Shown here in pieces: positions 12,635 to 58,605 of a stretch of DNA of 64,000 nt (position 1 is its first letter; each line of letters starts with the position of its first letter). A program made the translations under genes and the position numbers. The DNA is from Lates calcarifer. Lineage: Eukaryota; Chordata; Actinopteri; Centropomidae. The stretch is from assembly GCF_001640805.2 (NCBI RefSeq), contig NC_066833.1:13100183-13164182 (forward strand). Direction: 5' to 3'. The notes beneath the pieces were generated by a model that was given only the letters and a program-made list of their open reading frames with translations, was not told the origin of the DNA and made no database searches.

Positions 12635-12925
12635 TCAGAACGGTTATGAGGAGCTGGGGCTGCTACCCCACAAGGCCTGCTTTTTCACTGGGAGTCAGCT
12701 GCCTCGTCTGGCGGTGTTGGGTAACCCTGAGTCAGAGCTCTGTGGCTTGTCTTGGTGTAAACAGATGGTCTCGGCTCTGATGACTAGTTTCTGATCTCAC
12801 CCAGATAGGGATCCAGGCTGTCAGATGAGATTTCCAAGCTCTAGAGGTGAGACGACTGAAACGGCTTGAAATATGTCGAGTGTAAATAAAGGGCCAGGTC
12901 CGATTTCCTGGGACAAGTTCTATTT
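12635..12925. promoter_or_regulatory. candidate conserved non-coding element
   Basis: About 290 bp of complex, relatively GC-rich sequence between AT-rich flanks, without coding potential or simple repeats. Candidate only. Confidence 0.15.
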
Positions 12926-14135
12926 AGATGATCACAATTCAACTGTGTAAAGAGTGACTGTAATGTAGGAAACCATATTGTGTATGTGTAGTGTACTACG
13001 TGTGTTGACACTTTGTATCTTCTATATATCTATCTTTAGATTCAAGATGTCCACCTTGAAAAACAAAAGAAGAAGAAAAAGAAAAAGAAAAAGAGATGGT
13101 TAGTCAGTAGCCGATTTATAAAGCAGTAACTGTCTTAACAATTGTCCAGTTTTCTTGAACTAAAAGTGGTAATTGTGAATAAAGATCATTTCAATATACT
13201 TTACCCAAAAGTGGTTTTAAATGAGTAAAAGCAATTGTATGGTACTAAAACAAATCATACACTGAAAAGTATGCTCTGATAAAATGGTTCAGTAAGATAG
13301 CTGAAGTTCTATCCCCCAATCAAAGAACATCTGGTTGGAAAAAGATGCAATTTTAAATCTGTTCAAAAAATAGAATCTTTTATGTGTAGGTATTTCTGAA
13401 CAAGTAAGCTGGTGAAGCTGGATACAATGTGGGTTATCCCCATGGATTTATTGTGGAGAACTTGCTACCATGGTCATCTTGCTACCGTGTGCTTGGTTAT
13501 CCCTCAGTGTGTTAACATTACATGTTACTACAGGTCATTCAAATTTGGTGTTTTCAACTTTCAACTTCAATTTTTTGGTCATGTAAACAAAGACCAAACT
13601 AAAGAGCCTTCCTTATTTTAGTGAAAAGCATTTCCATGCATCCTCCTGACACAGAGTGCAGGACCCGGCCTTAATATCCTTGACCTTTACTCACACTGTC
13701 CACCTTCCCTCACATTCCTCATACACTGACGTTATTATTCCATTTCCATGGTGTCAGTTTGAAAACAGTCATATTCTCTGGACAAGGAATGAGGGAGGAA
13801 GAAGGACTTTCCAAGTGGGATGAAGTGATCATCCCTTTAGGTATGCTGCTCTTAGAGCTTACAAGCTTGACGAGGACCAGGGTATCCTAATGAAGCTGCT
13901 TAATACAATGAAAATATTCCTCCCAATCTCTCCACCTTGATTTTCAGAGGGGAGCTGGGGGAAGGAAGGGGGGATTTGGAAGGTTTGTGTGGATTGTATT
14001 TGATCAAACTAGACCTTTACTAGGATCTTTCCTCACATTTTCCATCCAAAGAGGCTGAGGCGCTAGCGGACCATCACATCATTACAAGGGCTTTGATAGC
14101 CATACCTCTGTTATAAGGGAAAGTAGGCAAGGTGC

Positions 14136-14138
<3 letters not shown>

Positions 14139-14181
<43 letters not shown>

Positions 14182-14200
14182 TGTCTGTCTGTCTGTCTGT
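14139..14200 (+). repeat. microsatellite (GT)21(CTGT)5
   Basis: An uninterrupted GT array passes into five CTGT units. It sits at the start of an open but low-complexity plus-strand frame, which I do not regard as a gene. Confidence 0.97.
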
Positions 14201-14700
14201 ATGAGTGTGTCTGTCTGTGTCTGCGTTTCAGTTTGCCAAGTTGTGGTCCGAGCTGAAATTTAAGATTTTGTCAACATCTAACATTTGTCTTGCATTTATT
14301 CCTTCATACTGTTCTCTCACTCCCTTACTTAAACTTTTTCTGGCTCGCTCTCAGTCGCTCTTTGAAATAAAGCATACTGTTTGTATCCTGTGTAGTTTGT
14401 TTATGCTCTCATTTGATTCTGTTTTGTCATATATTTCACTCATTTCACTTTTTGTATGTGTATGTGTAAAATGCTATTTTATTTCACACATCTCACAACT
14501 TTGGCATATGTTTATATCTGGCATATGTTTAATGTTAAACTGTGTGTTTACACTTGTTTTTCAACTTCATTCATCACACTCTTCTTTATTATTTTATTAT
14601 CATTACTTTTATCTCAGTTTTCACATGATCTTTGGATGTCACAGTTAATGTAAAAGTGCAATTATATTTAAATGTTAATCAAAGCAATGGTACCACAGTA

Positions 14701-14762
14701 ATATATCTATCTATATCTACATCTATATCTACATCTCTCTCTCTCTCTCTCACACACACACA
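14701..14762 (+). repeat. simple repeats (ATCT)n, (CT)n, (CA)n
   Basis: ATCT/ATATCT units grade into a pure CT run and then a CA run within 60 bp. Confidence 0.9.
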
Positions 14763-15889
14763 TTTCATGACTTTAATGTGTAATGTGTAATACTCCCATA
14801 CAGACAGTATGTATATAAGTATACATGTAGTCAGTCATGTGATCAATAAAGCAGAAAGGCTTTTATTGCCCCTAAATGTTAGGTTCGTTCCTCCAGTGGC
14901 CCTCTATAATATTGCATTAACAACATAATGCCTCCATTTGGACAAAGTGTCATCTTACCAAATCAATACTGACATGTCTGACAGTCCCCACGAGTCTGTC
15001 TGTCTATCTGTCCCCTGCTAACTGTTCATGTCGTTAGTGAATTACAGCAGCCACTTCCCTGAACTGTTTGGACGGCTGTAACTGGAGAGGAAGTCAAAAT
15101 CAGAGAGCATGAAAACCCAGCCGATACAGCCTGGCTTGTTAATGTCGTTTTCCCTCTTAGGACAATCATCGGAAGTGGAAAGGTTTTATCATTTCTCATT
15201 GTAGCAATAAGATCTATCCGGTTCCTGAAGGCCCTCAGTGGGCCTGCAAAAGTCTTTCTAGATGTACACAGGTGCACATGTTGACATGAGCAGAAAAAGT
15301 CCCACAAAAATGTCCAGTGCATGCCAACTGAGCTTTGCCATGCTCAGCACTGCATGTTAATTTTGAAATATACAATAAAGGCACATGTGTGCAAGGATTT
15401 CCACTCACACACACACAGTACCTTCTGCCTCTGCACACCCTTACACATGCACACACAAACAATAAGGTCCCCATGAAAGGAGGGCTGAGATCTAAAGAGA
15501 CATAACCAAGTTTGACAGTCAACAGCCCCATTAAAGCAGGCCCTGCTGCAACCCAACACAGCAGTAATTGTAAATGTCAGGCAGAATTAACACAAAAATA
15601 AATAGCTTAACTTTCCTTATGTGTGTATATGAGAAGGAACAAAGGAGGAACATTACTGCAGAGCCCTAAGACATAGACTTACACAGTTCATTCAGCAACT
15701 ACATTGCAAGTATTCTGTATAATTTTGATCTTAAAGGGAATATGATCCACGCTCAAAAGCACCAAATTATACATTTTGACTATAAACATATTACACATAT
15801 GTGAACCACGTAACATTTATGGCTTTTCAACAGAACACATTTACTATGCCATTACATTTCTATGTATTTTTCCACATTCTCTTCTTCAG

Positions 15890-15973
15890 CGTGATCAAGT
15901 TGCAAATGAAATGACTGACGATGAAAGGACTAACCCGGTGCTGGACTCTTCCTCTACATTCCTGCAGGACTAG
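15890..15973 (+). other. terminal-exon-like segment, unidentified
   Basis: CATTCTCTTCTTCAG is a strong acceptor ending at 15889. It is followed by an open frame reading DQVANEMTDDERTNPVLDSS, then STFLQD and TAG at 15971-15973. The composition is protein-like, but the segment is short and no upstream exon with a matching donor was found. It may be chance. Confidence 0.15.
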
Positions 15974-17312
15974 TGTGGTATGACTGACTGACTGGTTGGC
16001 TGGCTGACAGACGGACTGTGGTAAAATCTGAACTGGAATACTTGGGGGAAAGGCCGGAAAGAACTTGTCATGTCTCCTCTGCTGACATGGAAACACACAA
16101 GAGGAAAGAGGAACAAAGGGGGGGCAGAGAGAAAAATGGAGACAGAAAATTTGAGAGAGATAGAAGTCTTGCTTTATGCACTATGTGGAAGCATTCATGC
16201 ATGTATGCCTTATGGTCTCAGCAGTACATTGGCCTGTGTCATTTGTTGTTTTCACTGTGTTTTGTCCCAGTTGCCCGGTGCTCTGTCTTATGTGTGGAAG
16301 CACAGATCTGGTGTTGTGTTCACTGCTTATGTCATGGTTCCTGGCCTGCGTCCTTCTAGAGTGGGTATGGATTAACTTATGATTGTTCTGGGAAGAGCTA
16401 CCCACACAGCAGCTCCATCTGCAGCACTCAGAAAACAAGAATTTTTGCACACTGTACTCAGAGTCATGTCGTCGTAAAGTCTTCAGCTTGAGAAGAAGAA
16501 ACCGGGGATCAGTGCAAAACTCAGGATTAGATCACATGAGATCACTGGTGTGGGGTCACTGATGATCTTATATGCCTGTTTGAGTTTGATGCTGTGTACA
16601 ATAATCCCTTGCACAGCTTAAAACTGAACAAGGCATGTAAGACTCCTCATGTGTCGTCTAGGACTAAGTTAAGCATGTAAAACAAATAGAAGGAAGTTTG
16701 GTTTTACTCCAAAAGCCATTAGACTTGTGAGCAGGCATAGTAAAAGAAATGGTCAGTTCACCTTTGTGTATGGACTCATAAATACAGTTTCATTTTTGAC
16801 TTCTGCTTTTTAAAATAATATGTGCCTTTATGGTATTAGAATTTTGAATTGGTTTGACCTGAATTGAAAATTCAACTTTAAGAAACTTTTTGTTGATGGT
16901 GGCCACTGTAACCAAAAAGTGGTGCAGACTTTTTCACAAAAACCCAACAGCCCACTCGAGAATAAACACGGCCACTCCCCAACCACTGCAGCACCTACTG
17001 AGTGCTGGCTGCAACGTCTTCTAGAATTCAGCTGTTTAAGTCAAAAGTGGCATTAACATGTGGCCTTGCAATTCACAGAGGTCAAGCTGAGAGAGAAGGC
17101 ATGAAAAGTGCTAGAAACACCAGTAGTCAAAGATAGACCTTGTCAGAAATGTATCCCTGTGCCCATGGCCCTCGACCCCAATCATAAAACTCACAGACAC
17201 AGAGGAAACCCACCAGTAAATCAGCTTGTCACTGGCTCTGACACACTGGGTTTGATCCTGGTGATATATGACTTTAATATGTGGATGGAAAGATAGGGCA
17301 ATGGAGAGGATG

Positions 17313-17372
17313 TAAGAGAGAGAGAGAGAGAGAAAGACAGAGAAAGAGAGAGAGGAGGAGGAGGAGGAGGAA
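17313..17372 (+). repeat. (GA)n and (GGA)n simple repeat
   Basis: An interrupted AG array is followed by six GAG/GGA units. The reverse strand appears as a serine/leucine-rich open frame, an artefact of the repeat. Confidence 0.93.
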
Positions 17373-18445
17373 TGACACATATAAAGTGACTTTGAGTGTG
17401 TGAAAGTGTGTGTGCATGTGTCAGGAAAAAGTTTCATTAAATAACAAAACCAAAGCAAATCATAGTGTAAGCTGGGAGAAGGCGATCAGAACAATGTCAG
17501 CAAGATAAGATTAGAACTTAAAAGGCCTGTTTGAGGAAGTGTGTTTTTTTCCAACACAAAATGGAAATGAGATACAGCAAATAAAGGTAAAATACAAATA
17601 AGAACAAAGTCACTGAGTGTTGGGGAAAGAAATGGGTAGAGAATAATGAGAGCTATTTAAGTTTTCAGAAGACCACAACGAGTTTCACATAGGTGAAAGT
17701 CGATCTACCTATGACCTACCATATTAAATAATATACATAGATGTGAATCAAGTCATTCTCAAGAGGGTCGTTAAACTCATTGCATTAAACATTGATTTGT
17801 GTGTTTCATATGTGATTTTGCATATATTTACCCAATTGTGGTATACTATATGCTATCAGGAAGAAAAAAATAATAATATCAAGATTTTTTGGCTTGATCA
17901 CACTATATCATTATTAGGTAGAAAATCCCAAATGCTGATGTTTCAGTCCAACAGCAAATGTTAGACCTGTTTCCTATTGCCATTAGTGTATGTGTGTCAG
18001 TGCACACAGAGTAGGCCTTTTCCTGTTTTCGTATATTTGTTGAGAAATGCAAGAGACAATAAACAGGAGAAGGTCTGTAGAATTGCGTGCTCTATTTTCC
18101 TAATTTACCTCCAAATCCTATCATACCTTTACAGAATCTGTTAGGGCTGGATAGGAAGTAAACAAATGCAGTGTTGTTCCAAAATAAAGATTATCACACT
18201 CAATTGTGTGAAATTCATGTGAATGATGCAAAGTGTGTGTCAGCACTGGAAATCGGGCTCTCATTTGGCATCATGATCTCATCATGTAATTATCCTGTCT
18301 GCTGCTATAGGAGAAAGAAACAAGAGGGGAGAAAGAGAGCAAGAGATGTCTATTTGCTCATGTTTAATTAATACTAATAAGCTCTTAATGACTTGAAAAT
18401 GATCTTAATGAATACTACATATGTGATGCCTAAGAAGCGGAATTG

Positions 18446-18663
18446 ACTTGAGGAGCAAAGCAGCGAGACGAGAGGATGAGAGAGGGTGAGAAAAGAAGAG
18501 CAGGAGCTAAAAAGTGCGGACAGAGGGCAAAGAGGTGAAGTGCAAGGAAAAGATAAAGAACTGAAAAGAAAGTGAGGAAGAAAAGGAGTGGGAAGAGAAA
18601 GAAAAGAGAATGGAGAGTGACAGAGATGATGTAGAGAGAGAAAGAGGGAGAGAGAGATGACAG
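18446..18663 (+). repeat. polypurine tract, about 220 bp
   Basis: Nearly all bases are A or G on the plus strand, with a few interruptions and no fixed period. It could form triplex (H-) DNA. The opposite strand reads as a spurious hydrophobic frame. Confidence 0.85.
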
Positions 18664-21600
18664 AGTGCTGACATCAGAGGGCCAACAGTCCCTCCACATC
18701 ACTCAGCTTTCATGGAAAATCAATTCTCCATGGTATGGACGATGGTGTCAACAGCAGGCAGCACCAGCAGCTCTATAGCCTCGCTTTATCCATTAACATT
18801 AAAAGACAGAGTGGTAATAGCACTGCCTCTTCAGGTATTATTATAGTCATTCTTATCTTCAAATAGTGTTCTGGGCTGTGCTCCAGACTAAGTTTTTTTT
18901 AAAGGATTTGTAGCAACCTATAATGAAATGACAACTTTCTAGAGGTCACTTTGATTAAATTTAAAGTTAAGTATGCAATCAAATTTACTAACACTGGATA
19001 CACTGAATAAAGCATTAAACCTATATTTGTCTTCTTGTATGGCCAAAGTGTTTGAAACTTGCTGTATCAATGTGTTTAATCCACAATAAATATGATTAAA
19101 AAATATGACTGGGTACTCCAACATACTATATCCAGCACATTGATTGCCATGAAGTTCAGGCTTTCTCTGTTTCTTTCTTTTTTCTTTTTTTAAGGATTTC
19201 CCATGCTTGTATCAACAGTCCAAGTGTTTGAAACGAAAACTAATTTGGGAAAATACGGTAATGTCTTGATTAGATAGGATGGGATGTTGCCCAAACAGAC
19301 TCAAGGTTGAAAACACATGTTTTGCTTGTCTTGTTTAGCTTCAAAGCACATGCAACTGTGTAAGATATTTGTGTTGCTGTGTGCCCACATGGATCAAACT
19401 TTTAGAAAACCAATCCAACATGTGAAATTGCTACTGTGAACCCACTACTTAGAAGAAACTGAATAAAACAAACTAAAAAGACACACACACACACACACAC
19501 ACACACAGATACTCTGTTAAACTACTGTTAACATGAAAAGACCCTAAAAGACCCAACCTTCTAATGAACTTTAGCCAAGCACAATCACAGCAGTGACACA
19601 GGCTTCTTTGCAAGTTCATTTCACCTGAGATGCCTGGGTGACAGTGATTTATCTAGGGTCTTGATCAAACCTGTTCTTTCCACTCAAAAAGACTAACTCT
19701 GTATTTGTCTCTTCACCAGACCACCACTGGTGAGGAGGCAGCAATGTTAGCCTCACTCCCCCTTTGTGATGGCATCATTTGTTAAACTGACAGAAGTGGT
19801 CTGAGCACTTGCAGTCCTGGGACCTGTGAATGTGTGTGCGCTGTGATGATAACACTGAATGTTACTTTGGTAATAAAATGATTGAAGACTTAGTGTGTGC
19901 TTAGGTTCCATAGAGAGTACAGACGGTACAAAGCCAACAACTAACATCCATCTATCTTTGTATGTGTACATGTGTGGTAGAGACATTATCTGACATAGTG
20001 CTGAAATGTGTGGCTTTCCCTCTATGTATACTGTGTATAGACCTCTAAATGCACTGGGTGTTTTGAGTATTTCAGGAGTAATTTCCACAGGCTAATAAGC
20101 ACAAGCGCCTAGCCTACTGTCAGTCAGGCACAACTTTCACTACAAGTCAGTTCCTCACACAGCACACAAGTGAGTTTGTAACACTTTATAGTTGTGATAC
20201 TTCCATTTATGTGGCTGCCAGTTAGTTAAGTAACATATAAAAGTCGAGGGGGTTGGAGAAGGCAAAATATTTTTTTATGTCAGACTGAAGAGTGTGAGTA
20301 TATGGCTATTTCCTGCACCATATGCTCACAACTGATTCATATATAAATACCAGTAAAAATTGATTTTTAGCCAGCACTATTGTGACAGCTTAGAGCTCCC
20401 TGCAATGAACATGTGTACATGTAACCTCTTATGTCCTCCTATTGTAAGCACTGCTTTGCCTTATGTGTATTTATTCATGCACATTCTGTACAACACTGTA
20501 CAATTCTTCCACATACTACTGCAGACAGATAAACATGGTGTGCAACAAAGATAATTAACACATGACATCTCAGTCTTTTGTTGATGAACTATGAACCCAG
20601 TAACCAGGCTTATGAGGATAACATCTTCACAACAGACCACAGGCGTAGGGCTGAACAGAGCATTATGAGTTTGCAACATGGCGTCAGGCCCTTCAAATCA
20701 GCTGGAGGCCTTTTTTTTTTCCTTTAGCACGAACTGAGAAGGGAAGAGAGAGAGAGGGGATATAGAGATGTGGCCACAGAACAGGCATCAAAGGGAGGAG
20801 ATATCACTACATGGGGAGGAGAGGATATGGGCAATGGTCCATCAGGTGCATTTCTATCAGCTGTATTTAAGTGGTTAAACATGCTTTTGAAAATAGAGAC
20901 AGCAGAAAATAAAAAGTGTCTTCCAAAAGCTGACTACAGTTGGATACATTCTTACAGTTCTTTGGTGGAAGCTAATGAAAATTTTATTTACTGTTGATAT
21001 AAAATGAAGACAAACGCAAGGACAGACTAAAATTCAAATACACAAACTATGGATCAACAGAATCCAAGTTGAAGACAACAGTGCCAAAAATGTCTGTGAT
21101 GGATTTTGTGGCATCCACGCCCATACAGAAACAGTGGTGGTTGTCAAAAATCTGGAAAAAGAGCTGTTTTTAATAATTGCATATTACTGCTGTTCAAAGT
21201 GGGAAATTAATTTTATACATCAAGACTTTGTTTTCTCATTATCATTACTCTCCAAGTGGAACATACAGCAGCTAGGGGAGCACATTTCACCAGCACGCTG
21301 CCAAGCTGGATGATGAATGGTTAATCTTCTCCTGCATTAGTGCATTATTGTACACCATTGTTCACAAAGTTCTTATCTTCTTGGACAGAACTGACACAGG
21401 CTTTGCACTTCAGGCACACCTGCCCTCTACCCTCCTCTCTACGGTTTCATCTCCCCACAACTTTCGCTCCATTTACCGCCCCCACTTCCGCCCTCCCTCT
21501 GTCTTTCCCATCACCCCAGTGGTTTCAGGACTGTGGAGGTTTTATAGATAAAAATAAGACCAAATTGGTGGCGTTGTCAAGCATACTGTGTTCATTGTTT

Positions 21601-22570
21601 CCTGACTTAGGGGAGGGCAATGTCCTGTTTTCTCTCTGTGCACATCTGCCTTGGAACATCTGGATAGTGTCAGCCTTTCAACATTGAGCAGAGCGACCAT
21701 CACTCTTTCCCCTCACTGACACATCTCATCTCCTCCCAGTCAGCAAGGAGAGAGGAAAAGCAGATCTTCCACATTAAAATCATACAACAAATCGGCTCTA
21801 ACCATGCATGATCGGAAACAAAATGCTTTATTAGATGTGGCTGAGGGAATGAGAAGCCGACAGCTTGGTGGAATGGATTAGAAACAGAGGCTGAGGTGGT
21901 TACGTTGGAAGCTGGTTAACAGATGTGGGAAGGTTTGTGGGCAAAAGTAATAGATCTAGTATATGCACGTAGAGTGAAAGGTAGTGCAGAAGGTGTCCTG
22001 TGACAATCCTGTATCCAGACAGAACACTGATGTTGGATGTAAAACCCCAAATTAACTGATAATATTTTTAAACATTCAATACCAACACTTTAAAAGTTAG
22101 TTATGTTGCATTGGGCATACATAGCATTATGGGTATGATTATGGTAACAGTTAGAAAAAGATCATGGCTTTGGGAAATAAACTATGGTTAAAGTTTGCTT
22201 ATGTTTAGGTTACAAAAAACACTTGGTTAAGCATGGCAAAATTAAGAACTGAAGGAATATGCACACCTACTCTCATTCTTGCTCATGGGTAGACAACGAA
22301 GAGAGGAGGTTAAAGCTGTACGGAAGTCCCAGGCTGCCAAAATCGAAATAAAATACATTTTGTCAAATTGTAAACTTCCATTTGTGTTAAGTATGAAAGT
22401 GATGTATGAAAGCCTTATTCATTAAGTATTTTTCATGAGGCCTTTTTCATTAAATCTGTCAAAGCCATCCATTAAAAACACTGGTCAAGTTACATGACTT
22501 TTGTCATGTATTTAAATTTCCCTCTAGATTTATTGTTCAATTTGAATATAAACTAATAGCTATTTTTTTC
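18664..22570. other. intergenic, no gene recognised
   Basis: AT-rich DNA with a CA array at 19481-19508 and a T-run at 20711. Around 22170-22240 the text GGTTAAAGTTT..TTTAGGTTACAAAAAACACTTGGTTAAG resembles a motif common in dispersed fish repeats. Confidence 0.55.
19481..19508 (+). repeat. (AC)14 microsatellite
   Basis: Uninterrupted AC dinucleotide array. Confidence 0.97.
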
Positions 22571-22599
22571 TACATAAACTATTATATTACATTTATTTA

Positions 22600-22785
22600 T
22601 TTTTTCTCTTGTTTGTATTGTGTGGATTTTGATGGTGAAGACACTTCTTGGCTATGAATAACCTCTTTATGGACTCCTCTGTTGTCCTGTGAACTGATTT
22701 GAAACACCTGTTGGTTTTTATCCTGATGAAGGCAAGATGTGCCAAAAGATTGATCTATGGAATGTAAAATAAAAAAAGATGACAT
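22600..22785 (+). mobile_element. possible LINE/SINE 3' remnant
   Basis: ATCCTGATGAAGGCAAGATG followed by GCCAAAAGATTG and an AATAAAAAAA end resembles the widespread vertebrate retroelement tail in which 'CCTGATGAAGGC..GCCGAAACG' precedes a short A/T tail. It is degenerate and the family is unresolved. Confidence 0.3.
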
Positions 22786-22934
22786 CTGAGTTATGAGTGT
22801 GACTTCCTTTCTGATATTTTAAACATATGGGAATATGCTTATAGTCAAAAGAAAAGCCAACAGTATGTGTTGGTCTGTGACATCATCAGGTGATAAAATA
22901 AAAACACAGGAGCAGGTCTAGCATCATCCATTTT

Positions 22935-25625
22935 TTTGGAAAATATTTTGCGAATATTTATTATAAAAATATAAATGTTTCCACTACAAATCATTTTACA
23001 TTAGTAGACAAGGCCATCTACATTTGCACACGTAAACTCGCACACAGACACATGGGTCAGTCTTGAGACAGAAAATGAGGGAACTGGATATTGGATGCAT
23101 AACAGTATTGCTCTCTCAGATGTCCCAGGTTTATAAAGTAAGTCTAAACCAAAACACAGATAGTACTGACACATAATTTACTGTATGCTACAAAAAAGAC
23201 ATCAACATCGCGCTGTATAATGTTAACAAATAAATAATAATGTAACCATAATTGCCTTTTTATTGTAGAAAAAAACAAACAAAGCTGGCAATTATAATTC
23301 AAAATAAGATAAAATATAATACAGATGATTTTTGTCTCTTTTTTAATTAAAAGTGTTGCACAATTTTTTTTTAATTTCTTCTTTTATACATACAAACATT
23401 TTTACAAAGAGGGATGGCCAAGTACATATAGCGGGATCTGTAGTGCTAGTTGCTATCATTATGATGGTTTACATTATGTACATGCTAATTAGGACACATA
23501 GCAGCAACAGCAGCATCCACAGGTAGACCAAGTAACAGAGGACTGACTGATACACTGCACAGGGCTGGGTTTCCCAAAAGCACCAACATCACCCCTGTCC
23601 ATTAGGTAAGCTTAGTCTATAGCCAAGGCAATAACATCTCCATTCAAAGTGCTCAAATACTGTGTACTAAGTGCTTAGAACAAGCTCAAAGATAGCATTC
23701 TCATGGTTAAATACTACCCATCCAACAGCACAAAGTACCAAAGTGCCAGTTTAGAAATACTGGGTATGTGTTGCACTGAGGGACTGGGTGGGTGACATCA
23801 AAACAGGAGACTAGCATCTTTAAGTATGTACTTTGTATTGTACAGAGATCATCTAAATTCTAAGGTGCCTTTAGGAAATCCCATCCTGGATATATGATAT
23901 ATTAGGATACTATCTCAGAAAGCAATTATCTATTAAAAGTGTTGCAACTCTTTCAGGATATTTCTATACCTTTGCTAGTTTAGGGCAATGATGGTAAATT
24001 CCCTACCCCTATGAAAACAGGAAAAAAAAGACCAAGACTTTGTTGAAAACAAATTGAAACTGGAGCTTTTCACTTGGTGATCATACCATGAACCAACTCT
24101 ACATACAACTACAGGAGGCACTCTACTTTTTGCATTTACACACCTGGATTTATAGATCAAGAGCTAATTTTAAACTACAGCAAAGTCTTTTTTTTTTTAC
24201 CAACTAATTTCCAATCAAAGAAGAAAATGACAGATCCAATGCGGCTTTTGTTAATAAGTTATGGTTCAGACCAAAGCAAACTGATTATGGGTTTACAGCA
24301 CTTGCAGAGAAGCAGTGTGATCTAACTGACTGAACAGAGAATGTATCTCACCCTTGGAAAATTAAATTACACCTGGTGTTGTGTGGCGTTGATGATGCTA
24401 ACCTGTCTTAACTGGAAGAAGAAACTCAAGTACAAACTCACATCTAGTTTTAAACACTTCCACAACACAACACCATTCCGAAGCAGATGGCCTGGGTGAC
24501 ACTGCTTCATCTTCTTTAAGGTCTCTCTTCTCTCTTATCAATTTCTCTTTTGCAGCTTCCCTCTTTTCTTGCACCCGTCTTTGTTGACCTGCGCTCTCAA
24601 TTCCTGGCTCTGCTCCATTTCTCTGTCTGTTTCCCCTTGTTAGAGAAAATAGAATGAAGAACATATACATCCTGAGATTTCACACAAAGGGCATTGGGTT
24701 GGGGGGAACAGCACTAAAACTGTACAATATCCGCTCATAAGCACATAGAACATAGATGTCGCCATAAAGAAAATTCTGTGTGTGAAGTGTGTTATGGCCC
24801 CTGTACCTTCAAAGCACAGCGTTCGATACATTATACATGTGACAGACTCATGGCTTCCATATGATGAAACTATTTAACTGATTATCATAATTATTGCTTT
24901 TAAGTGACAAGTCTACTGAATGCAAATGCTATAGGTTAGAGCTACGGAGTAAAATGGCTCGATTATTGTCTAGGTGTGTCCATACCAGCTCAGCTCTCTC
25001 ATGGATGGAGATAGTAAATGTAGGTAGTTACAAGAAAATCTCACGTCTCAGACTTCTTTAGTCAAGGAAGGGTCCACATCCAGGTGAGCTGCTGTTGTCT
25101 GCCATGCTCATCTACACAAGGCATCTCAGCCATTTCACTGCCTCGTTCCACAGGCTGGTGGGAGGAGACTGTGAGCATGCCCGTCCCCTTTTTAGCAGTA
25201 AGGGGAAGGCTATGCTATCCAGCTAAGCCAATACTGGAGAGCTCCAGCTTTTATGTTAGTCCAGTCCTTGCCCTGTATCCCAGTCCAGTCCCAGTTTGAA
25301 TCCCTGACCAGGTCTCACCGACCTTCCTGGCTCTCCTCTGCTCTCTCTCCCCTCCTATTAGTCTGTAAGGCATCTCAACTTGGGCATGGAGGGATGGAGG
25401 GTTGAAGAGTCAGCCAGTTAACTAGCTGGCAGATCTCCACTGAACACTTCCTGTTTCTCTGTCAGGACTTGGTATCGTCTTTCAACGAAACAATGAAAGC
25501 CCTCATCTGAATCATATATTTCTCCTCCATTTCCATCCGTTTCTAGTTTGGATACGCAGCCACTGTGTTAGAGTGCGATTAGCAACCACAGTCTGTTAAC
25601 ACAGACGGAAAGACAGGTTCACTTT
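22935..25625 (-). other. epha3: probable epha3 3' untranslated region
   Basis: This is the non-coding sequence after the stop codon. Two minus-strand AATAAA hexamers could end the transcript: one at 23259-23264 and one at 22957-22962 (TTTATT on the plus strand), followed by A/T-rich sequence. I cannot tell which is used, or whether an earlier non-canonical site is. The outer boundary is set roughly 20 bases past the second hexamer. A 2.3-2.7 kb 3' UTR would be in line with Eph receptor transcripts. No intron or coding signal is evident inside. Confidence 0.4.

Positions 25626-58605
<32,980 letters not shown>

Larger units (their letters stand above)
9251..14138. other. intergenic, no gene recognised
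   Basis: AT-rich DNA with a CT-rich run at 10549-10593 and a poly-T at 12454-12466. Two blocks, 10845-10985 and 12635-12925, are complex and less AT-rich and are listed separately as possible regulatory elements. No convincing exon. Confidence 0.6.
14201..18445. other. intergenic, no gene recognised
   Basis: Contains ATCT/CT/CA simple repeats at 14701-14762 and GA/GGA repeats at 17313-17372. A plus-strand segment at 15890-15973 looks like a terminal exon (strong acceptor, short charged frame, stop) but has no partner exons. No other signal. Confidence 0.55.

Noticed and set aside
14205..14648. 147-codon plus-strand open frame beside the GT/CTGT array
   Set aside because: Begins in a microsatellite and continues as AT-rich, Cys/Phe/Leu-rich sequence without recognisable domain.
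18430..18702. 90-codon minus-strand Ser/Phe/Leu-rich frame
   Set aside because: Complement of a polypurine tract; apparent membrane segments are compositional.
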